Below, piece by piece: positions 1 to 5,339 of a DNA stretch of 6,546 nucleotides; the first letter of the stretch is position 1; every line of letters starts with the position of its first letter. The stretch is from Thermoleophilaceae bacterium (GTDB taxonomy: Bacteria > Actinomycetota > Thermoleophilia > Solirubrobacterales > Thermoleophilaceae). The notes beneath the pieces are model-generated. The model was given only the letters and a program-made list of their open reading frames with translations. It was not told the origin of the DNA and made no database searches. The stretch spans positions 1 to 6,546 of the forward strand of contig JACCTJ010000176.1 of NCBI GenBank assembly GCA_013812485.1. Reading direction: 5' to 3'. Made by a program: the position numbers and the translations under genes.

Positions 1-510
1 AAGACCTCGGGCGGCCGCGGGGTCCACGTCTACGTCCGCATCGAGCCGCGCTGGACGTTCACCGACGTCCGCCACGCCGCGATCGCGTTTGGGCGCGAGC
101 TCGAGCGCCGCCTCCCCGGCGAGGTCACGACGAAGTGGTGGAAGGAGGAGCGCGGCGAGTGCATCTTCGTCGATTACAACCAGAACGCGCGCGATCGCAC
201 GATCGCCTCGGCCTACAGCGTGCGGCCCAGGCCAGGCGCGCCCGTCTCCGCGCCGGTGACGTGGGAGGAGCTCGCCGGGATCGCGCCGGAGGACTTCACG
301 GTCGCGACCATGCCCGCGCGCTTCGCCGAGGTGGGCGACCGGCATGCCGCGATCGACGACGCCGCCCATTCGCTGCAGCCGCTGCTGGTCCTGTACGAGC
401 GCGACGCCGCCGAGGGAGTGGGCGACATGCCCTATCCGCCCGACTATCCGAAGATGCCGGGAGAGCCCAAGCGGGTGCAGCCGTCGCGCGACCGCGAACG
501 GCCCCGGTAA
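1..510 (+). CDS. ligD: LigD-type NHEJ DNA polymerase/primase domain, C-terminal part (5' end off the window)
   Basis: This frame is open from the first base to TAA at 508-510 and gives 169 residues. It begins inside the conserved TSGGRGVHVYV motif of LigD polymerase domains (visible residues 2-12, with the family His at residue 9). At residues 56-66 it carries FVDYNQNARDR, which contains the third metal-binding Asp (residue 58) of the archaeo-eukaryotic primase fold, followed by TIASAYSVRP. In this family the enzyme adds ribo- or deoxynucleotides at double-strand-break ends together with Ku and a ligase. No ligase domain follows: the protein ends in a short basic tail (about residues 158-169). 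It is therefore either a stand-alone polymerase or a fusion with the ligase upstream; the missing 5' part would decide. It converges tail-to-tail with xthA with three bases between the stops, so there is no room for a separate terminator. The domain is confident; the symbol is less so because the ligase is not visible. Confidence 0.9.
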   Translation, partial: KTSGGRGVHVYVRIEPRWTFTDVRHAAIAFGRELERRLPGEVTTKWWKEERGECIFVDYNQNARDRTIASAYSVRPRPGAPVSAPVTWEELAGIAPEDFTVATMPARFAEVGDRHAAIDDAAHSLQPLLVLYERDAAEGVGDMPYPPDYPKMPGEPKRVQPSRDRERPR

Positions 511-513
511 TGG

Positions 514-1380
514 CTACCTCGACTGCGGGAGCTTCTTGGCCGAGCCGCGCCGGGCCGCCGGTGCGGAGGGCGGTGGCACGACCGGCCCGATGTCCCCGTC
601 CGGCGCCTCGTCCAGGTCCACTATCACCGGTGCGTGATCGCTCGGCCCGCTGCCCTTGCGGGCCTGCCGGTCTACCCATGCCGCCCGAACACGGCCGGCG
701 AGCGTCGCGCCGGCCAGTACCAGGTCGATCCGCATCCCGAGATCCTGATGGAACATACCCGCCCGGTAGTCCCAGTAGGTGAACACCCGCTCGTTCGGCC
801 AGCGATCGCGCACGACGTCACACAAGCCGAGCGCCTGTAGCTCCGCCAGCGCCGCCCGCTCGGGCGGGGTCACGTGCGTCTGGCCGATGTAGGCGTCCGG
901 ATCGAACACATCATCGTCGGTCGGGGCGATGTTCATGTCGCCACATACGACCGTCGCCTCTGGGGCGGCGGCAACCAGCTCGCGCAGCGAAGCCAGCCAC
1001 GCGAGCTTGTACTGGTAGTGCTCCGAGTCCGGCACGCGCCCGTTCGGTACGTACACCGAGACCACCCGGATCCCGCCACACCGAGCAGACACCGCCCGGG
1101 CCTCCGGATGCGGGAAGCCCGGCGCGCCGGCTAGTCCCAGCACCACATCGTCCAGCCCGACACGCGAGAGAATCGCCACCCCGTTCCATGTCGCCTCGCC
1201 GTGGACCGCGACTGTGTAGGCGCGGTCGGCGAGCTCGTCGCCGAGCAGGTCGGCGAAGGCGTCGTCTGTGAGCTTGGTCTCCTGCAGGCAGACCACGTCG
1301 GGTCGCCGCTCGTCTAACCAAGGCAGGAGCCGCGGCACACGCTGCTTGACCGAGTTGACGTTCCAGGTCGCTATTCGCAC
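514..1380 (-). CDS. xthA: Exodeoxyribonuclease III / AP endonuclease
   Basis: This 288-residue protein belongs to the exonuclease III (EEP) family, which cleaves 5' of abasic sites and has 3'-5' exonuclease and 3'-phosphatase activity in base excision repair. The whole catalytic set is present: N7 in MRIATWNVNS, E34 in CLQETKL, Y110 in SVYVPNG, D148 and N150 in CGDMNIAP, D219 in RIDLVL, and D248/H249 in GPSDHAPV. These sit close to the E. coli positions. The family is usually 250-270 residues; here a Pro/Ala-rich and then basic tail (about 257-288) is added. The GTG at 1380 was chosen because it gives the canonical MRIATWN N-terminus. Another GTG lies three codons upstream, and the frame stays open much further, but only as GC-rich antisense of the methyltransferase. 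No Shine-Dalgarno is visible; a TACCGT hexamer at -13 to -8 suggests a leaderless message. The gene is divergent from the methyltransferase (167-bp spacer) and convergent with the LigD-type gene. Confidence 0.95.
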   Translation of the reverse strand: MRIATWNVNSVKQRVPRLLPWLDERRPDVVCLQETKLTDDAFADLLGDELADRAYTVAVHGEATWNGVAILSRVGLDDVVLGLAGAPGFPHPEARAVSARCGGIRVVSVYVPNGRVPDSEHYQYKLAWLASLRELVAAAPEATVVCGDMNIAPTDDDVFDPDAYIGQTHVTPPERAALAELQALGLCDVVRDRWPNERVFTYWDYRAGMFHQDLGMRIDLVLAGATLAGRVRAAWVDRQARKGSGPSDHAPVIVDLDEAPDGDIGPVVPPPSAPAARRGSAKKLPQSR

Positions 1381-1387
1381 CGAGCCC

Positions 1388-1393
1388 ACGGTA
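1388..1393 (-). promoter_or_regulatory. xthA: Putative -10 hexamer of xthA (leaderless)
   Basis: TACCGT on the minus strand lies at -13 to -8 from the GTG at 1380 and fits TANNNT. Transcription would begin at or next to the start codon. No clear -35 was found at normal spacing. The support comes from the same arrangement at the other starts in the window. Confidence 0.45.
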
Positions 1394-1535
1394 CCGGCAC
1401 CGCCGACGCCTACCGCTCGCCCAAAGCCAGTGGCCACTTCGCCGGATCGTCCGACCGAACTCGCCCTGAGCCGCCCGCCCGCTCTTCGACGCGGTCGCGT
1501 GATCCGATCTGCCCTGTCACCCGCTCGCGTCAGTT

Positions 1536-1541
1536 GATCGT
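1536..1541 (+). promoter_or_regulatory. Putative -10 hexamer of the methyltransferase gene (leaderless)
   Basis: GATCGT lies at -12 to -7 from the GTG at 1548. It keeps the two most conserved -10 bases (A at position 2, T at position 6) but has G for the first T. No Shine-Dalgarno precedes the start. Confidence 0.3.
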
Positions 1542-1547
1542 CACCAT

Positions 1548-2186
1548 GTGAGCGTGGCCGCCAGCGAGTGGAAGAGGAGCGAGCACGTCGACCACTACCT
1601 CGAGCTGGTGGACACCGTCCCCCATAGGGCCGACGGCGAGAGTGTGCTGCTCGAGCATGTGCCGCTCGCCGCGCGCCGGATCCTCGACCTCGGCACCGGC
1701 GACGGGCGCTTGCTCGCCCTCGTGCGCGCCGACCGGCCCGCGAGCGTGGCCGTCGCGGTCGATGTCTCCGAGCCGATGCTCGAGCGCGCGCGCGAGCGCT
1801 TCGCCGACCAACCGGTAGAACTGCTCCACCACGACCTCGCCGAGCCGCTTCCCGACCTGGGTCGATTCGACAGCGTCGTGTCCTCGCTGGCGATCCACCA
1901 CCTCGAGGACGACCGAAAGCGATCGCTCTACGCGGAGATCTTCGCCGGGCTCGAGCCAGGCGGCGTCTTCGCCAACTTCGAGCACGTCGCATCACCCACC
2001 GCGCGTCTTCATCGGCGCTTCTACGAAGCGATCGGCGAGCCGCTCGAATGGGAAGACCCCTCGGACCGCCTCGTCGACGTCGAGACCCAGCTGCGCTGGC
2101 TCCGAGAGGTTGGTTTCGAGGACGTCGACTGCTATTGGAAGTGGCTCGAGGTGGCCCTGCTAATCGGGGTCAAGCCTGAGCGGTAA
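1548..2186 (+). CDS. Class I SAM-dependent methyltransferase
   Basis: This 212-residue cytoplasmic protein has a Rossmann-type methyltransferase core. Motif I, ILDLGTGDG, lies at residues 45-53 and binds S-adenosylmethionine. The acidic residue after strand 2, expected to hold the ribose, is D72 in VAVDVSEPM. The motif IV region FDSVVSSLAIHHL is at 107-119, and LEPGGVF, the usual turn after helix D, is at 135-141. The C-terminal third, with WKWLEVALLIGV, is the variable substrate side. The overall look is that of the broad Methyltransf_11/25 class, with some resemblance to CmoA/UbiE-like enzymes, but the substrate cannot be read from sequence. The start is GTG at 1548; the ATG at 1546 overlaps it but is followed at once by TGA. 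Translation ends at TAA 2184-2186. The gene is divergent from xthA and appears monocistronic. Confidence 0.88.
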   Translation: MSVAASEWKRSEHVDHYLELVDTVPHRADGESVLLEHVPLAARRILDLGTGDGRLLALVRADRPASVAVAVDVSEPMLERARERFADQPVELLHHDLAEPLPDLGRFDSVVSSLAIHHLEDDRKRSLYAEIFAGLEPGGVFANFEHVASPTARLHRRFYEAIGEPLEWEDPSDRLVDVETQLRWLREVGFEDVDCYWKWLEVALLIGVKPER

Positions 2187-2216
2187 GACGAACTTAGGCC
2201 GATTCTTCTAGGGGGT

Positions 2217-2363
2217 CACGCCGCAACGTCGCCCCTGGCCGCGGATGCCTGTTGCGAGATCACCCGAGGGCTCTTCGAAGAGGACAGCTTCGAATCCGGC
2301 GAGCTCCCCGCCTACGCGATCTCCATGTTGGTGGAGAGCGCCGGGGACCGGGCCAGCGTCTGA
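2217..2363 (+). pseudogene. Possible remnant of an unidentified gene (coding-like frame without a start)
   Basis: Directly after the methyltransferase stop the same frame stays open to TGA at 2361-2363. From about 2217 it reads like ordinary protein, with an acidic segment ITRGLFEEDSFESGELPAY. In the 31 codons from 2220 to 2312, by hand count, 25 end in G or C while the second positions are the least GC-rich, which is the pattern of real genes here. There is no ATG, GTG or TTG in the frame before 2325, where it already overlaps the convergent OsmC gene. It may be the tail of a gene lost upstream, or a chance frame in GC-rich DNA. I do not recognise the family. Confidence 0.2.
2271..2282. repeat. 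Perfect 12-bp palindrome CTCTTCGAAGAG
   Basis: This palindrome sits in the 125-bp spacer between the convergent methyltransferase and OsmC genes. It could fold as a short hairpin (CTCT/AGAG with a TCGA loop) acting on both strands, but no U-tract follows on either side, so it is at best a weak bidirectional terminator. It may also simply be part of the coding-like remnant that overlaps it. Confidence 0.25.
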
Positions 2364-2818
2364 TAGACCACGCAGTAGCGCTCGGTGAGGCTTAGCAGCA
2401 CGGCGAGCTGGTCCTCGTCAGCGTCCGCGTCGAGGTCGATGGAAAGGCGGATCGCGGAGAAACCCACCGGCGTCTCGCGGTCCACACCCAGCGTGCCGCG
2501 GAAGTCGAGGTCTCCGTCGGCCCGCACACTGCCTGACGCCACGGGAATTCCAAGAGAGGTCGCGACCGCCTGCAGCGTCACCCCGGCACAGGCGACGAGC
2601 GCCTCGAGCAGCATGTCGCCGGAGCAGAGGAGGGAGCCGTCGCCGCCGGTCGCCGCATGAAGCCCAGCTTCCGCGATCGCGCGGCCGGTTTGCACCGAGC
2701 ACGACACGCCCTCTCCCAGCGTGCCGACCGCCGACAGCGTGACCGCCGCGGCGCTCGGCTCATCGGCGTAGCGCTCCTTGAGCGGGGCCTGGAGCGCCCT
2801 CAGCGCTTCCTGTTGCAC
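2312..2818 (-). CDS. OsmC/Ohr-family peroxide-reductase-like protein
   Basis: This 168-residue protein has the OsmC-like fold signature. The central helix LLEALVACAGVTLQAVATSL (about 70-89) carries the first expected redox cysteine, C77. The C-terminal motif TERYCVVYQTL (145-155) carries the second, C149. Family members use the two cysteines to reduce organic hydroperoxides, with reducing equivalents from lipoylated proteins or thiols; other members have only suspected redox roles. It is longer than typical Ohr (about 140 aa), with extra N-terminal sequence, and is closer to the general OsmC branch than to Ohr proper. The GTG at 2818 is the only start I find in frame near the N-terminus; checking about 20 codons upstream found none. 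No Shine-Dalgarno is visible, but TACCAT lies at -13 to -8. Immediately upstream is a set of three TCGCTCC half-sites that may be an operator. The gene is probably transcribed alone. Confidence 0.88.
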   Translation of the reverse strand: MQQEALRALQAPLKERYADEPSAAAVTLSAVGTLGEGVSCSVQTGRAIAEAGLHAATGGDGSLLCSGDMLLEALVACAGVTLQAVATSLGIPVASGSVRADGDLDFRGTLGVDRETPVGFSAIRLSIDLDADADEDQLAVLLSLTERYCVVYQTLARSPALSTNMEIA

Positions 2819-2825
2819 CGGGGAG

Positions 2826-2831
2826 ATGGTA
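2826..2831 (-). promoter_or_regulatory. Putative -10 hexamer of the OsmC-family gene (leaderless)
   Basis: TACCAT on the minus strand, at -13 to -8 from the GTG at 2818, fits TANNNT. The register is identical to xthA. The TCGCTCC inverted repeat just upstream is centred near -33. Confidence 0.45.
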
Positions 2832-2839
2832 GATGAGCG

Positions 2840-2876
2840 TCGCTCCGATCTCCTTGGGAGCGAAGGTGGTCGCTCC
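2840..2876. repeat. Three 7-bp half-sites (TCGCTCC / GGAGCGA / TCGCTCC), candidate operator
   Basis: TCGCTCC at 2840-2846, GGAGCGA at 2857-2863 and TCGCTCC at 2870-2876 are exact matches in alternating orientation (spacers of 10 and 6 bp). Either neighbouring pair can form an inverted repeat, so two exclusive hairpins or overlapping dimer sites are possible. The first pair is centred about 33 bp before the OsmC start, over the place of a -35 element. The region also follows the stop of the DUF2442 gene, so a role in transcript ending cannot be excluded. Confidence 0.35.
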
Positions 2877-2907
2877 GACGGTCCCGTCGCGCGACATGCG
2901 CTCTCGC

Positions 2908-2923
2908 CCTTCGCACGCGAAGG
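2908..2923. repeat. Inverted repeat CCTTCGC-AC-GCGAAGG
   Basis: A 7-bp perfect inverted repeat with a 2-bp centre; as RNA it would fold as a 6-bp stem with a CACG loop. It lies 64 bp beyond the DUF2442 stop in the direction of transcription of the DUF4160-DUF2442 pair, so it could end that transcript. No T-run follows on the minus strand, which weakens a terminator call. Confidence 0.25.
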
Positions 2924-2986
2924 AGGAGCGCTGCTTACGACAGCTCGGCGACCGTAGCGCGTCTTGCCGCGAGGGAGCGGTTGGTG

Positions 2987-3271
2987 CTATGCCTGGATGG
3001 CAGTGGAGCGCGAGCGCTTCGGTGTCGCCGGCTCGTTGTCGCCGTGCAACAGCTCGGGCGCCGGGTCCAGTCCGTTGGGCCAGACCACGGTGCGGGCCTC
3101 CTCGTCGACGCGCGCCTGCTTGAAGTAGTCGGGATCGCGCAACGGTTCCCCGAGCGTCCCGTGGAGCAGGAACGAGCAGTCGACGTCCCGCACCACGCCG
3201 TCGTTGAACCCAACGCGAAGGCGGTGGCCGTCAAGCGTCTCAACCTCGGTGACTCGAAGCATCGTCGTCAT
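2987..3271 (-). CDS. DUF2442 domain protein
   Basis: This 94-residue protein matches the DUF2442 pattern: MLRVTEVETLDGHRLRVGFN (4-23) forms the first strands, then DGVVRDVDCSFLL, then the family-typical LRDPDYFKQARVDEEARTVVWPNGLDPAPELL. A short polar tail (about 79-94) follows. The biochemical role of DUF2442 is unknown. The start ATG at 3271 is placed one base after the TAA of the DUF4160 gene; a second ATG three codons in (3262) is also possible. The lack of a separate ribosome binding site and the TAA-C-ATG junction indicate translational coupling. DUF4160 and DUF2442 genes are often neighbours in bacterial genomes, and their small size and pairing recall toxin-antitoxin modules, but I know of no proof of such a role. 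Confidence 0.85.
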   Translation of the reverse strand: MTTMLRVTEVETLDGHRLRVGFNDGVVRDVDCSFLLHGTLGEPLRDPDYFKQARVDEEARTVVWPNGLDPAPELLHGDNEPATPKRSRSTAIQA

Positions 3272-3272
3272 G

Positions 3273-3533
3273 TTAGGGCAGGGGCTCGATCGCAACCAGC
3301 GGCTCGAGTGCCTGAGCAAGAGCCCAGTTGTCGGCGAGCTCTTCAGGATGCAGTTGGGCCCACTCACGAACGAGCCGCAGTGTGCGTGGCGGCAGCGCCC
3401 CGTTCATGACGCGCAGAGTGCCGAGTTCGATCTGGGCGACGTGCTCGCCGCACTGGGCGTGGAAGTGCGCCGGCGGATGGTCCGGGCGATACATCCAGAT
3501 CACGATTCCGTAGAACGTTGCAAGGCGGGGCAC
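3273..3533 (-). CDS. DUF4160 domain protein
   Basis: This 86-residue protein fits DUF4160 closely. The N-terminus MPRLATFYGIVIWMY corresponds to the usual MPTISRFYGI-type start, and the His motif PPAHFHA (20-26, with H23 and H25) follows. After it come EHVAQIELGTLRVMNGALPPRTL, the helix VREWAQLHPEELADNW (about 55-70) and the typical ending EPLVAIEPLP. The function is unknown; the paired histidines could bind a metal or serve catalysis, which is conjecture. The GTG at 3533 is preferred because it gives the canonical first residues. The frame stays open far upstream only as antisense of the TfoX-like gene. GAGAAT lies at -12 to -7 and no Shine-Dalgarno is present. It is the first gene of a two-gene leftward operon with DUF2442, one base away, and is divergent from the TfoX-N gene. 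Confidence 0.87.
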   Translation of the reverse strand: MPRLATFYGIVIWMYRPDHPPAHFHAQCGEHVAQIELGTLRVMNGALPPRTLRLVREWAQLHPEELADNWALAQALEPLVAIEPLP

Positions 3534-3539
3534 GAGAGG

Positions 3540-3545
3540 ATTCTC
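3540..3545 (-). promoter_or_regulatory. Putative -10 hexamer of the DUF4160-DUF2442 operon (leaderless)
   Basis: GAGAAT on the minus strand at -12 to -7 from the GTG at 3533 keeps A2 and T6 of the -10 consensus. The sequence between it and the start (CCTCTC) has no Shine-Dalgarno. Confidence 0.35.
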
Positions 3546-3595
3546 GGCCACCGCGCGGCGGACGCACTTGCTGAGACGCGCTGATGGCCTTCGGA

Positions 3596-3625
3596 CCTGC
3601 TCCTCGCGAAGCGGAAGCGAGCAGG
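3596..3625. repeat. Inverted repeat CCTGCTC...GAGCAGG in the middle of the divergent promoter region
   Basis: Exact 7-bp arms at 3596-3602 and 3619-3625 flank 16 bp that contain a small CGC-GAA-GCG stem. The centre (3610.5) is within about 2 bp of the midpoint between the divergent DUF4160 (3533) and TfoX-N (3684) starts. This symmetric place suits a shared regulator site, but the arms could also be chance in GC-rich DNA. Confidence 0.25.
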
Positions 3626-3671
3626 CGAGACGAATACCGATCGGGAGCGCGCCGTCCGACCGGCGGTAGAC

Positions 3672-3677
3672 GACAAT
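3672..3677 (+). promoter_or_regulatory. Putative -10 hexamer of the TfoX-N gene (leaderless; helps choose the start)
   Basis: GACAAT lies at -12 to -7 from the GTG at 3684 and differs from TANNNT only at its first base. From the alternative TTG at 3681 it would be too close (-9 to -4), so it favours the 3684 start. Confidence 0.4.
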
Positions 3678-3683
3678 GCCTTG

Positions 3684-4019
3684 GTGGTGTACGACGAAGA
3701 TCTCGCCAACCGCGTCCGTGAGCTGATCGCCGGCGACCCAGACGTCACCGAAAAGAAGATGTTCGGAGGTCTCGCCTTCCTCGTCGGCGGCAACATGTCC
3801 GTGGGCGCCAGCGGCCAAGGGGGCCTGATGGTGCGTGTCGGGCCCAAGGACACCGACGCACTCGTGACCAAGCCGCATGCGCGACCCTTCGAAATGCGCG
3901 GGCGCGCGATGCAGGGCTGGTTGCGAGTCGAGGCCGAGGGCCTGCGAACCAAGCGCCAGCTCGAGCCGTGGGTCAGGCGCGGCGTCGCGTACGCGCGCTC
4001 CCTTCCTCCGAAGCACTGA
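3684..4019 (+). CDS. TfoX/Sxy N-terminal-domain protein
   Basis: This 111-residue protein is a TfoX-N domain without the C-terminal half of the competence regulator TfoX/Sxy. Recognisable parts are YDEDLANRVREL near the N-terminus, the hallmark KKMFGGLAFLVGGNMSVG (about 24-41), GLMVRVGP, and PFEMRGRAMQGWLRVEAEG before a basic C-terminal helix. Stand-alone proteins of this length are common in Actinobacteria and their role is unknown; competence control should not be assumed. Three start codons stand in a row (TTG 3681, GTG 3684, GTG 3687). GTG 3684 gives MVYDEDLA, matching the MAYDEDLA start I recall for homologs, and has GACAAT at -12 to -7. The gene is divergent from DUF4160-DUF2442 and ends at TGA 4017-4019. 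Confidence 0.9.
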   Translation: MVYDEDLANRVRELIAGDPDVTEKKMFGGLAFLVGGNMSVGASGQGGLMVRVGPKDTDALVTKPHARPFEMRGRAMQGWLRVEAEGLRTKRQLEPWVRRGVAYARSLPPKH

Positions 4020-4202
4020 AGCCATTCGGCTCAGGGGGACTCCGGGGCTGCGCAACGGGCGACCGCAAAGTGCCATCGGTCAGTCCCGCGACTCGCGCGA
4101 AGGACAAGCGTGCGGCCCGTCCGGCGCGAGCGGGGAGAATGCCGCCACCCCGGTACAGGAGCGCTCGTGGTCAGGCGACTGCGAAGCTGGCACGATTGTC
4201 GG
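4020..4202 (+). other. Spacer before the LLM oxidoreductase; no gene seen
   Basis: These 183 bp between the TfoX-N stop and the preferred start of the oxidoreductase contain no recognisable protein, RNA gene or strong terminator. AGGAG at 4157-4161 stands five bases before GTG 4167, which would add 12 residues to the oxidoreductase. The frame is open even further up but encodes nothing family-like there. Confidence 0.5.
4191..4196 (+). promoter_or_regulatory. Putative -10 hexamer of the LLM oxidoreductase (leaderless)
   Basis: CACGAT lies at -12 to -7 from GTG 4203, keeping A2 and T6. It competes with a Shine-Dalgarno-led start at GTG 4167. Transcripts mapping to about 4203 would support this element. 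Confidence 0.28.
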
Positions 4203-5141
4203 GTGGATCTCGGCGTACATCTGCCGCTGATGCAGTTCGGCGAGGAGCGGCTCTCCCTGGGGCGGCTCGAGGGGGCCGTCGACGCCGCCAGAGACTGCGG
4301 ATTCGCCGCTCTCTCGACCAACGACCACTTCGTCTTCCAGACGCCCTGGCTCGACGGACCGACGGCGCTCGCGAGCATGATCGAACGCTCGGGTCAGATG
4401 ACGCTGGCCACCACGGTGTCGCTCCCCGTCCTGCGAGGCCCGGTTCCGTTGGCCAAGGCGCTCGCGGCGATCGACGTCCTCTCCGACGGTCGACTAGTCG
4501 CCGCCTTGGGACCGGGCTCCTCGGAACGTGATTACGACGTTCTCGGCGTCCCATTCGAAGAGCGCTGGAAGCGATTCGACGAGGCGCTCGCCGTGCTGCG
4601 AGCACTGCTCAACGGAGAACCGCTGCCCGCGGAGCCGCGCTACTACCCCGTGGCGCCCGATATCGAGCTCGCGCCGGGTCCCCGGCGCGAGGACGGCATC
4701 CCCCTGTGGATCGGAAGCTGGGGTTCGCGGGCCGGGCTCGCCCGCGTCGCCAGGGCGGGTGACGGCTGGCTCGCCTCCGCGTACAACACGACGCCGGAAG
4801 GCTTCTCAGCCGCCCGCACGGCCTTGGCGTGTGCGCTCGAGGCTCGCGGGCGGCACGCAGATGGCTTTCCGACCGCGCTCGCGACGATGTGGACCTGGGT
4901 GTCGAAGGATCGATCGGAGGCCGACCGCGTGCTCGGCGATGTCCTGGCTCCAGTCCTGAGACGAGATCCCGAGGACCTTTGTGGCCAGGTCTGCGTCGGT
5001 CCCCCGGAGCACTGCGTCGAGCTCCTCTCTCGTTACGCGGAGGCCGGCTGCCAGCGCGTCTACCTCTGGCCGCTCGGCGACGAGCAGCGACAGCTCGAAC
5101 TGGTCGCGGACACGGTGGCTCCGCAGCTCGTGCCTCTGTAA
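4203..5141 (+). CDS. LLM-class (luciferase-like) flavin/F420-dependent oxidoreductase
   Basis: This 312-residue protein is a TIM-barrel enzyme of the luciferase-like monooxygenase superfamily. Visible family blocks are the first strand MDLGVHLPLM (1-10), GFAALSTNDHFVF (33-45) with the NDH motif frequent in F420-using members, and LATTVSLPVLRGPVPLAKAL. Next come the conserved IDVLSDGRLVAALGPGSS (90-107), FEERWKRFDEALAVLRALL, and IPLWIGSWGSRAGLARVARAGDGWL (about 163-187). Such enzymes oxidise or reduce small molecules with FMN or coenzyme F420. The choice between cofactors and the substrate are not readable here; F420 is plausible in an actinobacterium. The start GTG 4203 gives the canonical N-terminus and has CACGAT at -12 to -7. 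GTG 4167 with AGGAG five bases upstream is a real alternative (12 extra residues). It ends at TAA 5139-5141 and is followed by a hairpin. Confidence 0.9.
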   Translation: MDLGVHLPLMQFGEERLSLGRLEGAVDAARDCGFAALSTNDHFVFQTPWLDGPTALASMIERSGQMTLATTVSLPVLRGPVPLAKALAAIDVLSDGRLVAALGPGSSERDYDVLGVPFEERWKRFDEALAVLRALLNGEPLPAEPRYYPVAPDIELAPGPRREDGIPLWIGSWGSRAGLARVARAGDGWLASAYNTTPEGFSAARTALACALEARGRHADGFPTALATMWTWVSKDRSEADRVLGDVLAPVLRRDPEDLCGQVCVGPPEHCVELLSRYAEAGCQRVYLWPLGDEQRQLELVADTVAPQLVPL

Positions 5142-5163
5142 GTCAGCGCGCGAAGCACAGTGA

Positions 5164-5203
5164 CCGAGACCGTCGCGGTTCGGCTCTTCGTCTTCGTCTG
5201 TTG
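5164..5203 (+). terminator. Candidate terminator after the LLM oxidoreductase
   Basis: CCGA-g-ACCG, loop TCG, CGGT-TCGG (5164-5183) forms an 8-bp stem with one bulged G, beginning 22 bp after the stop codon. It is followed by a T-rich stretch (ctcttcgtcttcgtctgttg, ten T in twenty) that is unusual for this GC-rich DNA. There is no pure U-run, so it may be an imperfect intrinsic terminator typical of high-GC Actinobacteria. Confidence 0.45.
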
Positions 5204-5327
5204 CCGAAGCGACAAGGCGGTGCTGCGCTCGCCACCCAGCGGGCGCCGACGCATTGCAGCCACGAACGCGGAGGACGGCGGAGCGTGCTTCCGGGGCGAG
5301 GCGGCGAAGAGTCAAGCGGGCCCTCGA
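5204..5327 (+). other. Spacer before the SRPBCC gene; nothing recognised
   Basis: After the terminator candidate these 124 bp show no RNA gene or recognisable protein in any frame. Open frames that cross the region are continuous with antisense or out-of-phase readings of the neighbours. Confidence 0.5.
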
Positions 5328-5333
5328 TAGGAT
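5328..5333 (+). promoter_or_regulatory. Putative -10 hexamer of the SRPBCC gene (leaderless)
   Basis: TAGGAT fits TANNNT exactly at -12 to -7 from ATG 5340, so transcription would begin on the A of the start codon. No Shine-Dalgarno lies between. This is among the clearest leaderless promoters of the window. Confidence 0.5.
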
Positions 5334-5339
5334 CGGCGC

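Noticed and set aside
135..782. Plus-strand frame of about 215 codons over the end of the LigD-type gene and the start of the convergent region.
   Set aside because: It is out of phase with the clear LigD polymerase motifs and Arg/Pro-rich, a typical shadow frame.
1530..1985. Minus-strand frame of about 150 codons opposite the methyltransferase.
   Set aside because: It mirrors a gene with motif I, the acidic ribose residue and motif IV in the right order, so the plus strand is the coding one.
1381..1995. The xthA frame stays open for about 200 more codons upstream, suggesting a longer fused protein.
   Set aside because: The extra part is almost entirely Arg/Ala/Gly-rich antisense of the methyltransferase with no family look, and MRIATWN is the canonical exonuclease III start.
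3534..4076. Upstream extension of DUF4160 to a 267-residue protein.
   Set aside because: The extension is antisense to the TfoX-N gene; DUF4160 proteins are about 85 residues and the GTG at 3533 gives the typical N-terminus.
5164..5203. GGTTCGGCTC resembling the T-arm of a tRNA.
   Set aside because: No acceptor, anticodon or D arm can be drawn around it; the stem pairs better as a terminator hairpin.
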